Of a stretch of DNA of 64,000 nucleotides, positions 26,895 through 33,738 are shown piece after piece. Both the position numbers and the translations under genes were made by a program. The stretch's first letter is position 1. Each line of letters opens with the position of its first letter. The notes beneath the pieces were generated by a model. It did no database searches and had not been told where the DNA came from. It saw nothing but the letters and a program-made list of their open reading frames with translations. This DNA is from JBMNFI01 sp050949225 (lineage in GTDB: Bacteria; Bacillota; Dehalobacteriia; UBA4068): contig JBMNFI010000001.1 in assembly GCA_050949225.1 (NCBI GenBank), positions 496,001-560,000 on the forward strand, given 5' to 3'.

Positions 26895-27118
26895 TCTTCG
26901 TCACCTCTTTTTGGCGTAGTGCCATCAAAGATTGTTGTGACAAGTTTATTAAAAGCATTTTTGGGCGGTATCGCTATGCCTTGTTTTTCGTCACCCAAGA
27001 TAATCAAGGTTTCTCCGGGGTTGATGTCAAATATTTCACGGGCTTCTTTTGGGATAACAATCTGCCCTTTTTCACCTACTTTGACCATCCAAGCATATTT
27101 GCCTTTAGGTTTATTCAT
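26891..27118 (-). CDS. AbrB/SpoVT-type transcriptional regulator
   Basis: A 75-residue swapped-hairpin DNA-binding protein. The AbrB core is VGEKGQIVIPKEAREIFDI followed by NPGETLIILGDEKQGIAI. Start ATG 27118 has GGAGGG just upstream; an earlier in-frame start at 27136 would lie before that site. It is the first gene of an operon with the ABC transporter, so it probably controls its own operon. Regulators of this type paired with ABC-2 exporters are known in Clostridia. Confidence 0.88.
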   Translation of the reverse strand: MNKPKGKYAWMVKVGEKGQIVIPKEAREIFDINPGETLIILGDEKQGIAIPPKNAFNKLVTTIFDGTTPKRGDEE

Positions 27119-27165
27119 TATGAGCCCTCCGTTCATAAAGTATGATAAGTATGATTTGTATTACC

Positions 27166-27194
27166 AGTATACATTGTGTGACTGATTTTGTCAA
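27166..27194 (-). promoter_or_regulatory. Promoter of the AbrB-ABC operon
   Basis: On the - strand, TTGACA (27189-27194) and TATACT (27166-27171) are separated by 17 bases, close to the sigma-A consensus. Between it and the start codon lies a repeated GTATGAT motif (27140-27146 and 27149-27155 on the + strand), which could be an operator. Confidence 0.85.
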
Positions 27195-27242
27195 ACACAT
27201 CCACATATCCCTTCAAAACCTTTAATCACGGGGATCATCATC

Positions 27243-27287
27243 CAAGGTTGTCAAGGTATTTTGCTCGCCAATCGGCGGGCTGTTTTT
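27243..27287 (+). repeat. Copy 2 of cassette-flanking repeat, with orphan terminator
   Basis: It matches 25305-25349 at 37 of 45 positions. GCTCGCC (27263-27269) and GGCGGGC (27274-27280) form a stem followed by TGTTTTTTT. It reads as a forward-strand terminator, but no forward-strand gene lies upstream of it. It is therefore likely a remnant or duplicate of the element end. Confidence 0.8.
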
Positions 27288-27300
27288 TTGCCGTAGCAGT

Positions 27301-27336
27301 ATCTTTTAACGATTACAAGGCAAATCGTTAAAAGAT
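27301..27336. repeat. 14-bp perfect inverted repeat near the host junction
   Basis: ATCTTTTAACGATT (27301-27314) and AATCGTTAAAAGAT (27323-27336) are perfect inverted arms with an 8-bp spacer. A further half copy, AATCGTTAAAAA, lies at 27355-27366. The symmetry and place suggest a recombinase or regulator binding site. This is not proved. Confidence 0.65.
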
Positions 27337-27458
27337 GCACACCCCCAGAGGTCTAATCGTTAAAAATAAACACTTAACAGCCGCAAGTTCGTGTCAAGTA
27401 TCCTCCGAAAACGGCAGCTCTAAAACACCAACTATTGCTACAAGACAAAAAGCACAAA

Positions 27459-27492
27459 GCCCGAAAGTGGCTTAAATCAAGCACTTTCGGGC
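27459..27492 (-). terminator. Second hairpin downstream of ssrA
   Basis: GCCCGAAAGTG (27459-27469) and CACTTTCGGGC (27482-27492) form an 11-bp stem. On the - strand it is followed by TTTGTGCTTTTTG. It backs up the ssrA terminator or ends another transcript. Confidence 0.55.
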
Positions 27493-27496
27493 AAAC

Positions 27497-27539
27497 AAAA
27501 AACCATCTATTGACAAAATTCCTTTTATCAATAGATGGT
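27497..27539 (-). terminator. ssrA terminator
   Basis: On the - strand ACCATCTATTGA and TCAATAGATGGT form a perfect 12-bp stem with a 14-base loop, followed by TTTTTT. It begins 8 bases after the encoded CCA of tmRNA. Confidence 0.9.
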
Positions 27540-27547
27540 ATTTGATT

Positions 27548-27898
27548 TGGTGGAGGTGCGGGGAGTTGAACCCCGGTCCGAAAGAGAATCCACAACAGGC
27601 GCTACGAGCGTAGTTCATGGATTAAATTCACGCTACCGGCGGGCATGAACACCCTCAGGCTTTGCTATCCTCTAAAAATTCCCCTGCTAATTCGAGGAAA
27701 AACCATCAGAGTAGACTGTGTTAATGACCCTTGAGTCCACCCCACAGACAAAGTGGGTCAAGGGTTAGCAGATTAAGCTGCTAAAGCTAAACTAGGTTTT
27801 TTGGCACTTCAAAAGAAGTTTCCACCGTTTAACGGGTAAATGGAATCCCGGCTCGCTCCTCTTGCCAATTCTTCCCCCGTCGAAACCAATACACCCCC
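27548..27898 (-). ncRNA. ssrA: tmRNA
   Basis: A 351-nt transfer-messenger RNA that rescues stalled ribosomes with SmpB. On the - strand it begins GGGGGTGTATTGGTTTCGAC, with the conserved GGTTTCGAC of the tRNA-like domain. It ends in a T-arm (GGGTTCAACTCC within the 3' part) and ACCTCCACCA with CCA encoded. The tag frame runs from the resume codon GCC (27803-27805) to TAA (27773-27775) and encodes AKKPSLALAA. The 5' end lies 5 bases after the smpB stop. The gene is intact although an integrated element lies just beyond its 3' end. Confidence 0.97.
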
Positions 27899-27903
27899 AG
27901 GTG

Positions 27904-28371
27904 TTAGAAACGTTGCTTTTCCTTAAAGCCTCGTTGAATATCACGTTTAGCTTCCTTTTCTGCCAAATCATGTCGCTTATCATAAAGCTTTTTACCCTGC
28001 GCCAGCGCAAGTTCAAGCTTAGCCAAGCCTCGCACAAAATATATCTTGACCGGAATCAAGGTAAACCCCTTCTCCCGTACCTTAGCATAAATACGCCTGA
28101 TTTCCGCCTTATGCAAAAGCAGACGCCGTGGTCGTTTTGGCTCGTGATTAAAACGATTACCCATCTCATAAGGTGCGATATGCATATTATAAATATACAC
28201 TTCGCCTCGCTCAATCCTGGCATAAGCCTCCTGAATACTAACTTTAGCGTTACGCAAAGATTTGACCTCAGTTCCCTTAAGCTCAATTCCCGCCTCAAAA
28301 GTCTCCAGGAAATGATATTCATGACGTGCCTTGCGGTTTTCACTGATAATTTTGATTTGTTCTTGTCCCAT
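27904..28371 (-). CDS. smpB: SsrA-binding protein SmpB
   Basis: A 155-residue OB-fold protein that delivers tmRNA to stalled ribosomes. Family segments are ENRKARHEYHFLETFEAGI, GTEVKSLRNAKVSIQEAYAR, PKRPRRLLLHKAEI and the basic tail KEAKRDIQRGFKEK. The start is taken as ATG 28371 (MGQEQIKIIS), which has AGG at a normal distance; two earlier in-frame starts (28377, 28386) would add up to five residues. A strong promoter lies upstream and ssrA follows after 5 bases. Confidence 0.96.
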   Translation of the reverse strand: MGQEQIKIISENRKARHEYHFLETFEAGIELKGTEVKSLRNAKVSIQEAYARIERGEVYIYNMHIAPYEMGNRFNHEPKRPRRLLLHKAEIRRIYAKVREKGFTLIPVKIYFVRGLAKLELALAQGKKLYDKRHDLAEKEAKRDIQRGFKEKQRF

Positions 28372-28406
28372 ATTCATACCTAACATAATTTTATCGAGGA
28401 TATATT

Positions 28407-28434
28407 ATTATAACATATTAAAGCTGCAAGTCAA
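28407..28434 (-). promoter_or_regulatory. Promoter of smpB-ssrA
   Basis: On the - strand TTGACT (28429-28434) and TATAAT (28407-28412) are 16 bases apart. This is the best promoter upstream of smpB, and no room for another exists between smpB and ssrA. Confidence 0.8.
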
Positions 28435-28453
28435 GCGAAAAACGTCTTCTTTC

Positions 28454-30568
28454 CTAGCTCTCATGCGCTAACAAAAAATCAATAAACATGTTTTCCTCAT
28501 CCACAGAAAGCACCTGAATTTTCACCAGATCACCTAAACGGTAAATTTTTCCACACTTAACCCCTGTCAAAGTGAATTTTTTTTCATCATGTTCATAATA
28601 ATCATCCGTTAAATTAGAAAGACGTACTAATCCTTCCACACTATTTTCCAATTCTACATACATGCCGTAACCGGTCACACCGGAAATATGACCGGAAAAC
28701 ACCTGACCGATTTTTTGCTTCATAAAATGACAGCATTTGATTTTTTTGATTCGTCGCTCCACTTCTTCGGCACGCCGTTCCTTATAAGAACTGTCCTGAG
28801 CATGCTCTTCCATTTGCCTTCGCCAAGTTTCTTTAGTCTCAGACTTTAATGATCCTTTAGCCAGGTAAGCCTTAATCACCCGATGAATCAAAATATCCGG
28901 ATAACGCCTGATAGGAGCAGTAAAATGCGAATAATACGGCATTGCCAAAGCAAAGTGTCCTAAAGCTGTCGTGCTATAACGGGCATGATTCATGGCTCTT
29001 AAAAGCAGCAAGGACAAAATTCTTTCCTCGGGCGTCCCGGCGGCCTCTTGAAGCACCTTTTGAATCGCACGAGGATGCAGCTGACCTCCCTTATGATTAA
29101 TAACATACCCCAAAGGCGCCAAAAATTCATTGATTTCCGGTAAATCCTCCAGCGGAAAGGCCTCATGCACACGATAAACAAAGGGAGCTTCCGCAGCAAA
29201 ATAAGTCTCTGCCACCGTCCGGTTGGCACAAAGCATCATTTCTTCGATAATTCTTTCACTTAAACCATGCTCACGTGCGACAATATCAATAACTTCGCCT
29301 TCCTCCATGATTATTTTAGTCTCCGGGAAATTAAAATCAATCGCCCCTGCCTGCCGCCGCCGCTGCCGCAAAGTTTTTTGTAAAGCCGCCATCTCGGATA
29401 AAACCTTTAAATAATCACCCAAATTTTCCCGAGCAACTGGATCATGCTGCATCAGGGCAGCATTAATCTCTTCGTAAGATAAGCGTTTTTTCACATTAAT
29501 CACAGATTCACAAATTTCTGAGGCAACCACAGCACCCGTCGGATCAATTTCCATCAGACAGCTCATCGCCAAACGATCAGCACCGGCGTTCAGGCTGCAA
29601 ATATGATTGGATAAATCCGGCGGCAGCATCGGAATCACCAAGTCCGGCAGATAAACACTGGTTCCTCTTAAGGCTGCCTCTCGATCTAAGGGCGAATTTG
29701 CCCGTACATAATGCGCAACGTCGGCAATATGCACCCCCAAAAGCCAGTTATTATTAGCTAGTTTTTGTAAAGAAACCGCATCATCTAAATCCTTTGCGTC
29801 CGCACCATCAATGGTCAGCAAAATATCCTCACGAAAATCTCGGCGTCCCGCCTTATCTTCTGCAGAAAGCACCGCCCTTTGCTTAGCCTCCTGCAAAACC
29901 TGACGAGAAAATTTATAAGGCAAATCATAATTTTTAATCACAGAAAGGGTCTCGAGATTTTTATCATCTTTATGAGCAAATACTTCCAAAATCTGTCCTT
30001 TAGGGTTTTTTTTGCCATCCTGCGGCCAAAAAACCATCTGCACTACCACCTTATCGCCTGATTGTGCAGCAACCTTACCCACAAAAACCGGCTCTATTAA
30101 GCGCCGATCATCCGGATAGACAAAACCATTTTGATAAGTTCCCACTAAGCGCTCAGTGTTACGCGCCACAATGCGTATTACGCAACCCTCTCGCCGCTTA
30201 CCTCTACCTTTTTTGCGGCGATGAGCGGAAGTCTTTCTACGCTCTACTAAAACCGTATCACCATGCCAAGCACCCCTGACACAATGGGCAGGGATAAAAA
30301 TATCCTCTTCATTTTCACGCAATAAAAAAGCATAACCTTTACCGCTTTGATGCAGGATACCCCGATCATAGCCCAGCTGTTTGGGCAAATAATATTGCTT
30401 GCGGGAGCCTGTTTTTTTTATGATTAATTTACCCTCCTGCACCAACTGTTCCAATTCTGCCAAAACATCTTTTTTGTTGCCGGAACACCGTGCCAAAAAC
30501 CAGTCCGCTGCCGACGGTCGATATTCATGATTTAAAAGCTCTTGCAGCTCCTTTTTTTTCTTTTTCAT
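28454..30568 (-). CDS. rnr: Ribonuclease R
   Basis: A 704-residue 3'-5' exoribonuclease that degrades structured RNA and, with tmRNA, defective messages. An N-terminal helix-turn-helix-like region precedes cold-shock domains (GYAFLLRENEEDIFIP). The RNB catalytic domain has DGADAKDLDDAVSL with the metal-binding aspartates. The C-terminal S1 domain is GQVFSGHISGVTGYGMYVEL. Start ATG 30568 (MKKKKKEL) has GAGGAT upstream; the open frame extends further to 30607 without a better site. It is next to smpB, as in many Firmicutes. Confidence 0.95.
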   Translation of the reverse strand: MKKKKKELQELLNHEYRPSAADWFLARCSGNKKDVLAELEQLVQEGKLIIKKTGSRKQYYLPKQLGYDRGILHQSGKGYAFLLRENEEDIFIPAHCVRGAWHGDTVLVERRKTSAHRRKKGRGKRREGCVIRIVARNTERLVGTYQNGFVYPDDRRLIEPVFVGKVAAQSGDKVVVQMVFWPQDGKKNPKGQILEVFAHKDDKNLETLSVIKNYDLPYKFSRQVLQEAKQRAVLSAEDKAGRRDFREDILLTIDGADAKDLDDAVSLQKLANNNWLLGVHIADVAHYVRANSPLDREAALRGTSVYLPDLVIPMLPPDLSNHICSLNAGADRLAMSCLMEIDPTGAVVASEICESVINVKKRLSYEEINAALMQHDPVARENLGDYLKVLSEMAALQKTLRQRRRQAGAIDFNFPETKIIMEEGEVIDIVAREHGLSERIIEEMMLCANRTVAETYFAAEAPFVYRVHEAFPLEDLPEINEFLAPLGYVINHKGGQLHPRAIQKVLQEAAGTPEERILSLLLLRAMNHARYSTTALGHFALAMPYYSHFTAPIRRYPDILIHRVIKAYLAKGSLKSETKETWRRQMEEHAQDSSYKERRAEEVERRIKKIKCCHFMKQKIGQVFSGHISGVTGYGMYVELENSVEGLVRLSNLTDDYYEHDEKKFTLTGVKCGKIYRLGDLVKIQVLSVDEENMFIDFLLAHES

Positions 30569-30665
30569 AGCTAATCCTCTTTTATTCAATAATAGTACCG
30601 GCATCATGGTAAACTGTCATTAAAAATTCCCACAGTACCGGATGGACCTGATTTCCTTATTTTAT

Positions 30666-30695
30666 ATTATACAATTTTTTAGCTCTTTCTATCAA
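30666..30695 (-). promoter_or_regulatory. Promoter of rnr
   Basis: On the - strand TTGATA (30690-30695), an 18-base spacer and TATAAT (30666-30671) lie about 100 bases before the rnr start. Confidence 0.7.
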
Positions 30696-30735
30696 AAAAC
30701 TATGCTTAACTGTCATCATCTACTAAATATAACGC

Positions 30736-30760
30736 AAAAGGAGCGCTATAAAGCACCCCT
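30736..30760 (-). terminator. Terminator of thiI
   Basis: On the - strand GGGGTGCT and AGCGCTCC pair (two G-U pairs) around a 4-base loop and are followed by TTTT. It lies directly after the thiI stop codon. Confidence 0.65.
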
Positions 30761-30761
30761 T

Positions 30762-31931
30762 TTAGCCGATGGTAACTATAGTTGTTTTTGTCAGTGCTTC
30801 CTGTAAAAGGGCCGGTATATCCAGCCTTTTTTCCAGCTCTTCCGCCTCGGCAAGACGTGGTCTGATTTTTGGGTAGGCGGGTAAAAAAATCGTACAACAA
30901 TCTTCAAAAGGCCTGGCAGAAATAGGAAAAGTCTCAATCTGCTGGGCTATTTTAACGATTTCCTCTTTATCCAGCGCCACCAAAGGCCGTAAAACGGGGA
31001 GATCAATCACATCATTAATGGTCAACATACTTTCCAATGTTTGGCTGGCGACTTGCCCTATGCTTTCACCGGTAACCAAAGCCAAAGAGCGGCCTTTTTT
31101 AGCAATGCTTTCTGCCAAACGAAACATCATCCGCCGCATCAAGGTAATCGTATATTCCTCTCTGGTATGTTGACGAATAGCCTTTTGAATTTCTGTAAAA
31201 TGCACTATATGCAACTTGATCGGAGCACCCTGCCACTTAGCCAGCACGGCACACAAATCCTCTACCTTTTGTTTACTTTGCTCACCTGTAAAGGGAAAAC
31301 TATGAAAATAAAGTGCTTCTAAAGTAACTCCGCGCTTCATGGTCATCCAACCGGCCACCGGACTGTCTATGCCGCCGGACAACAAAAGCAAAGCCTTACT
31401 GCTGCACCCCACCGGCAGACCTTTTGCACCGGGAATTATTTGCCCATACACAAAAGTTCCTTCCTGACGCACCTCCACATTGATAACCTGCTGGGGATTA
31501 TGCATTTCTGCTGTATATTTATCCGGCTCGATGAGATCAAACAGCACGGCCGCCGTCTTTTGTGAGATCTCTATCGAAGTCATGGGATAGCTTTTATCGG
31601 CTCTTTTAGTCTCGATCTTGAAGCTGCCACCTGTCGGCAGGGCGGCCTCAAGCACTTTTTTTGCGGTGGCAGCTATTTCCGCAATTTCTCTTGAAGTTTC
31701 CAAAACCGGCGAAAGGGAGTAAATTCCGAACACGCGCTGTAGGCGCTCTATAACCTGTGTTTCATCGCCCTTAGTTTCAACCCAAATGCGCCCCCACGTG
31801 GAGTAGATCTCACGCAAAGGTAAATCTATTAAAGCACGCTTAATATTATTGGTCAGCTGATTGATAAATTTGATTTTGTTTTTACCCTTAAGCCCCAGTT
31901 CTCCATAACGAACTAATAATAACCTGCTCAT
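30762..31931 (-). CDS. thiI: tRNA sulfurtransferase ThiI
   Basis: A 389-residue enzyme that makes 4-thiouridine in tRNA. It starts MSRLLLVRYGELGLKGKNK (ferredoxin-like N-terminal domain) and continues with a THUMP domain. The PP-loop LLLLSGGIDSPVAGW binds ATP. The length means the C-terminal rhodanese domain of the enterobacterial form is absent, as usual in Firmicutes. AGGAGA precedes the ATG. The gene lies 13 bases after a cysteine desulfurase, its probable sulfur donor, as with nifZ-thiI in Bacillus. Confidence 0.94.
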   Translation of the reverse strand: MSRLLLVRYGELGLKGKNKIKFINQLTNNIKRALIDLPLREIYSTWGRIWVETKGDETQVIERLQRVFGIYSLSPVLETSREIAEIAATAKKVLEAALPTGGSFKIETKRADKSYPMTSIEISQKTAAVLFDLIEPDKYTAEMHNPQQVINVEVRQEGTFVYGQIIPGAKGLPVGCSSKALLLLSGGIDSPVAGWMTMKRGVTLEALYFHSFPFTGEQSKQKVEDLCAVLAKWQGAPIKLHIVHFTEIQKAIRQHTREEYTITLMRRMMFRLAESIAKKGRSLALVTGESIGQVASQTLESMLTINDVIDLPVLRPLVALDKEEIVKIAQQIETFPISARPFEDCCTIFLPAYPKIRPRLAEAEELEKRLDIPALLQEALTKTTIVTIG

Positions 31932-31944
31932 TTTATCTCCTTTT

Positions 31945-33108
31945 TTATCCGCTGCGGGTCAGACTGCGCACTTCCCGCACAATTTCTGCAGTGGCCTCTG
32001 CCACTCTATAAGCCTCTGTTACAGTATTTTCAGCACAAAAACTAAAGCGCAGACTGCAATCTGCCAATTCACGCTGCACACCCATCGCTAAAAGAACGGG
32101 AGAAGCCGTATTTTTATTACTGTGGCAAGCCGAACCGGAAGAAACATAAATCTGCTGCTCCTCCAAATAGTGCAAAAGCACCTCGCTTTTAGCTCCCGGA
32201 AACCCCACATTCAAAATATGCGGTGCACTTTCACCCGCTAAATCGCTGTGACAAACAGCCTCCGGCAGCAAAGACACCAGCTCTTGCCATAAAGTATCAC
32301 GCACTTGACGCATCAGATCAGTCCGTGACTCTCGCTGTTGATCCGCCACTTGGGCCGCTGCCGCCAAAGCCATGATACCGGGCATGTTTTCTGTACCGGA
32401 ACGTTGACCTTGCTCTTGACCGCCACCATAAACTAAAGGCAGTAAGCGCACACCACTTCTCACCCATAAAAATCCCACCCCTTGAGGAGCATGAATTTTA
32501 TGTCCGCTGCCGGTATATAAGTCAGCCTGCCATTTTCTCAGATCAGATGATAGTTTAGTAAACCCCTGTACCCCATCTATATGAAAGAAGGCCTTCGGTG
32601 CAAATTTCTTAATCAAAGCACCGATTTCTGTCAAAGGTTGCACAGTACCGGTCTCATTATTAACCTGCTGACAGCTAACTAAAATAGTATCTTGACTGAG
32701 TTTAAGCCTTAAATCTTCTAAGTCCAGTCTGCCGGCTTGATCCACCGCAACCCTTTCCGCCGTAAATCCCAGCTGCTCCAATCTTTTAATAGGTTCAGTG
32801 ACGGAAGGATGCTCCACATCTGAAAACAAAATTTTGCGGCCCTTTTTCCCATGAGCAGCAGTAATACCAAAAAGAGCCGTATTATTACCCTCACTGCCGC
32901 CGGAAGTAAAAAAGATTTCCGCCGCCGACACCTGCAGAATTTGAGCCACTGTTTTTCTGGCCTCTGCCAAATAACGGGCGGTTTGCACGCCCTTACCATG
33001 CAGCGAAGAGGCATTGCCAAAGCCGCTTTCCATCATCATCAAGGCTGCTTGCTTGGCCTCCGGACAAACCTTAGTGGTTGCACTATTATCAAAGTAAATT
33101 TCTTGCAT
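31945..33108 (-). CDS. Cysteine desulfurase (NifS/IscS family)
   Basis: A 387-residue PLP enzyme that takes sulfur from cysteine to a protein persulfide. IYFDNSATTKV is the family's N-terminus. PLP-binding Lys is in GSGHKIHAPQGVGFLW. The active Cys is in VSSGSACHSNKNTASPV. ATG 33108 is preferred to the in-frame GTG 33114; either lies just after GGGGTG-type sequence. Its pairing with thiI indicates a role in tRNA thiolation rather than only general Fe-S assembly. That is inferred from context. Confidence 0.93.
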   Translation of the reverse strand: MQEIYFDNSATTKVCPEAKQAALMMMESGFGNASSLHGKGVQTARYLAEARKTVAQILQVSAAEIFFTSGGSEGNNTALFGITAAHGKKGRKILFSDVEHPSVTEPIKRLEQLGFTAERVAVDQAGRLDLEDLRLKLSQDTILVSCQQVNNETGTVQPLTEIGALIKKFAPKAFFHIDGVQGFTKLSSDLRKWQADLYTGSGHKIHAPQGVGFLWVRSGVRLLPLVYGGGQEQGQRSGTENMPGIMALAAAAQVADQQRESRTDLMRQVRDTLWQELVSLLPEAVCHSDLAGESAPHILNVGFPGAKSEVLLHYLEEQQIYVSSGSACHSNKNTASPVLLAMGVQRELADCSLRFSFCAENTVTEAYRVAEATAEIVREVRSLTRSG

Positions 33109-33129
33109 TCTCACCCCGACCTTTTACCG

Positions 33130-33156
33130 AAAAAGGCCGGACGTAATCGCCCGACC
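33130..33156 (-). terminator. Terminator after secG
   Basis: On the - strand GGTCGG and CCGGCC pair (one G-U) around a 10-base loop, followed by TTTTT. It lies between secG and the cysteine desulfurase. Confidence 0.65.
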
Positions 33157-33178
33157 CTTGTTTTGTTCAAAAATAGTT

Positions 33179-33403
33179 CTATTTGATGACTGCCGATACA
33201 ATACAAATGGCAAAAAAGGCTACCGCCAAAACTGTAGTTACTTTAACCAGAAATTCATCCATGCCTTTTTTCTTACCGAAAAAAGCCTCTGAAGCACCAC
33301 TGATGCTGCCGGAAAGACCGGCACTCTTACCAGATTGCAGGAGAATGGTAGAAATCATACCTACACAGAGAATAATTTGCAGAACTGTTACCAAAACATT
33401 CAT
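33179..33403 (-). CDS. secG: Protein translocase subunit SecG
   Basis: A 74-residue membrane protein of the Sec translocon. It has two hydrophobic segments (VLVTVLQIILCVGMISTILL and VTTVLAVAFFAICIVSAVI) joined by LQSGKSAGLSGSISGASEAF, the conserved SecG loop. ATG 33403 has GGAGGT upstream; an in-frame start at 33427 lies before this site. It follows the glycolytic genes after a 335-base gap holding strong inverted repeats and its own promoter. Confidence 0.93.
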   Translation of the reverse strand: MNVLVTVLQIILCVGMISTILLQSGKSAGLSGSISGASEAFFGKKKGMDEFLVKVTTVLAVAFFAICIVSAVIK

Positions 33404-33461
33404 CAAAAAGACCTCCAGTTTCAACAACTATTAAATACTTAGATCACACGTACTGAAATAT

Positions 33462-33490
33462 TATATCATAAAAAAATTTCAAAAACAATA
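33462..33490 (-). promoter_or_regulatory. Promoter of secG
   Basis: On the - strand a perfect TATAAT (about 33462-33467) is preceded at about 17 bases by TTGTTT. The -35 match is weak. A leader of roughly 50 bases would precede the secG start. Confidence 0.55.
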
Positions 33491-33512
33491 TCTAATTTTA
33501 TTTTCATCCCTC

Positions 33513-33684
33513 AAAAACAGCCAAAAATATAGATCGATGGCCCGTAATGGCTGTTTTTTTCGTGAAAAAAGGCTGCTCCGCTCTTTTACGGGCTGTTAAT
33601 TTCTCCCTCTTACTTATCTCCCCGAAAGGCAGCAAACAAGCCCTGCCATCTGATAAATAATCAAAAGGAAGGGCTTGACAGATG
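33513..33684 (-). other. eno-secG intergenic region with interleaved inverted repeats
   Basis: Four pairs of arms are visible. AAAAACAGCC (33513-33522) pairs with GGCTGTTTTT (33549-33558) and looks like a terminator with U-tract on the - strand. GCCCGTAA (33540-33547) pairs with TTACGGGC (33586-33593). CAAGCCCT (33637-33644) pairs with AGGGCTTG (33670-33677). CATCTG (33647-33652) pairs with CAGATG (33679-33684). The first two pairs are interleaved, as are the last two, so within each set only one stem can form. This resembles terminator/antiterminator architecture. No known riboswitch was recognised. Confidence 0.5.
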
Positions 33685-33738
33685 CCTTCATAATGTCAAT
33701 AAAAATGTCCACAAAAACAATTATACAAATCCCGCAGC

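Noticed and set aside
27548..27557. Integration of the element into the 3' end of ssrA by a tyrosine integrase
   Set aside because: No tyrosine integrase is present in the window, the recombinases are of the serine type, and ssrA with its terminator is complete.
27374..27595. 73-residue frame over the end of ssrA and its terminator
   Set aside because: The region is tmRNA 3' end and two terminator hairpins, and the frame has no supporting start.
33637..33684. H-type pseudoknot formed by CAAGCCCT/AGGGCTTG and CATCTG/CAGATG
   Set aside because: The linkers (1 and 2 bases) are too short to span the stems in a normal pseudoknot. Mutually exclusive hairpins are more reasonable.
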